From: Desulfocapsa sp.
GTDB lineage: Bacteria; Desulfobacterota; Desulfobulbia; Desulfobulbales; Desulfocapsaceae
Assembly: GCA_029934915.1 (NCBI GenBank)
Contig: JAOZLI010000144.1
Span: forward strand, 1-7,093
Length of the DNA: 7,093 bases
Direction: 5' to 3'
Part shown: positions 6,213 through 7,093 of the stretch, one piece after another
Position numbering within the stretch: the stretch's first letter is position 1
How the letters are laid out: every line of letters begins with the position of its first letter
Notes under the pieces: generated by a model
What the model was told of the DNA's origin: nothing
Seen by the model: only the letters and a program-made list of their open reading frames with translations
Database searches by the model: none
Position numbers and translations under genes: made by a program

Positions 6213-7093
6213 ATGACTACAATATCAATTGGCTCAAGAAAAAGCAAACTCGCCATGTGGCAGACAGACACCGTAGCTGGCATGCTTGAAAAAAATGGCA
6301 TGGAAACAACAATAAGCTCCATGGAAACAAAAGGAGATAAAATCCTTGATGTTTCCATCGCCAAGATTGGTTCCAAAGGCGTTTTCACCGTGGAACTGGA
6401 AGACCAGTTATCCAGTGGCATGACCGATATTGCAGTGCATAGTGCCAAGGACATGCAATCCATCCTGCCCGATGGTTTTGAGCTGATTGCCTTCACCGAT
6501 CGTGAAAAGCCAAACGATGTTCTGCTATCCCGTAATAGTGCCATTGATCTTAGTGACACGAGCCAGAAGATTCGTATTGGCACTTCCTCTGTGCGCCGTA
6601 TTGCCCTGCTCAGGCATTTTTATCCTCACGTTGAAACCGTCGAAATGCGTGGTAATCTGCAGACACGAATAGCCAAGATGGATGCGGGTGACTGTGACGC
6701 GCTGATGCTTGCCTATGCGGGTGTTAAACGTATGGAATATGAAGATATGATAGTGAAAGTATTCCCGCTAGATGAATTTATTCCTCCGGTTGGTCAGGGT
6801 TGTATCGCCATTGAAAGTTCAACAACTCTGGATTCCGACAAACGAGAAAGAATACGGAAGTGTTTGAACAATGCAGAATCGGAAGCCTGTTTACTGGCTG
6901 AACGAGCCTATCTTCGTGTTATGGAAGGGGGATGTTCCATTCCTGCTTTTGGCCTGGCCCAACTTGACGGTGAGCAGCTTTCTTTAAGTGGCGGACTTTC
7001 GAGCCTTGATGGCCAGACAGTGCTTGTGAAAACCGAGACTGGAACAAAAGATCAGGCTGAAGAGATTGGTAAGCGCCTTGCTGATTATATTCT
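6213..7093 (+). CDS. hemC: Hydroxymethylbilane synthase (porphobilinogen deaminase), 3' end outside window
   Basis: The first 293 residues are present with no stop before the window ends. HemC joins four porphobilinogen units into hydroxymethylbilane in the cytoplasm, the third step of tetrapyrrole synthesis from glutamate or glycine. Visible blocks are the N-terminal IGSRKSKLAMWQ, catalytic D80 in AVHSAKDM, REKPNDVLLSR, IGTSSVRRIALLR, RGNLQTRIAKMDAG, LAYAGVKRM, PPVGQGCIAIE, and C241 in MEGGCSIPAFG, which carries the dipyrromethane cofactor. All essential residues are therefore there. The usual HSxKDVP loop reads HSAKDMQ here, a small divergence. The start ATG 6213 is well placed for the family; the site before it (AGAAGAG, about 10 bases upstream) is weak. 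Typical HemC proteins are about 300-320 residues, so little is missing unless a uroporphyrinogen III synthase domain is fused downstream. Confidence 0.95.
   Translation, partial: MTTISIGSRKSKLAMWQTDTVAGMLEKNGMETTISSMETKGDKILDVSIAKIGSKGVFTVELEDQLSSGMTDIAVHSAKDMQSILPDGFELIAFTDREKPNDVLLSRNSAIDLSDTSQKIRIGTSSVRRIALLRHFYPHVETVEMRGNLQTRIAKMDAGDCDALMLAYAGVKRMEYEDMIVKVFPLDEFIPPVGQGCIAIESSTTLDSDKRERIRKCLNNAESEACLLAERAYLRVMEGGCSIPAFGLAQLDGEQLSLSGGLSSLDGQTVLVKTETGTKDQAEEIGKRLADYI

Noticed and set aside
6167..6583. 138-residue open frame antisense to hemC
   Set aside because: It is low-complexity and Ser/Leu-rich, lies opposite a well-conserved gene and shows no recognisable domain or ribosome binding site; it is a shadow of hemC.

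Overview
The window reads as an ordinary chromosomal stretch from a Gram-negative bacterium, most likely a sulfate-reducing or related member of the Desulfobacterota (Desulfobulbales type). The pointers are an outer-membrane porin of the DUF3373 type, common in Desulfo- and Geobacter-like genomes; a cytoplasmic EEP-family phosphohydrolase that resembles a protein I recall from those genomes; a hydroxymethylbilane synthase; and moderate base composition with AT-rich gaps. The lineage is inferred from recalled protein families, not from a search. I see no rRNA, tRNA, CRISPR array, insertion sequence or phage gene.

Layout. Positions 1-216 hold the C-terminal end of a SHOCT-domain protein that starts outside the window. 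It is followed after 25 bases by a GNAT acetyltransferase (242-709, GTG start with a strong ribosome binding site) and a hairpin that may end transcription. A 265-base AT-rich gap carries a candidate promoter, a perfect 15-base palindrome and a leader hairpin in front of the porin gene (975-2501), which ends at a textbook intrinsic terminator (2535-2570). Next come three tightly packed plus-strand genes: a PgeF/YfiH-family purine nucleoside phosphorylase or polyphenol-oxidase-like enzyme (2603-3274), an OmpR-type response regulator (3297-3971) and a membrane sensor histidine kinase (about 3952-5349) whose start overlaps the regulator. The kinase gene runs into the 3' end of a convergent minus-strand EEP gene (5311-6042), with 39 bases coding on both strands. 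A 170-base divergent intergenic region with several repeat motifs separates this from hemC (6213 onward), which leaves the window at its 3' edge.

How the parts fit. Regulator and kinase form one two-component system; all phosphotransfer residues are present in both. The signal and target genes are not evident. The close spacing suggests that pgeF, regulator and kinase share a transcript. The porin is a separately terminated, apparently highly expressed gene. HemC belongs to tetrapyrrole synthesis (haem, sirohaem, cobalamin).

I do not find a convincing undescribed system. The points most worth a second look are the sense-antisense overlap of kinase and EEP genes, the cluster of GTTTG motifs and palindromes between the EEP gene and hemC, the porin's methionine-rich C-terminal half, and the pgeF/two-component gene arrangement.
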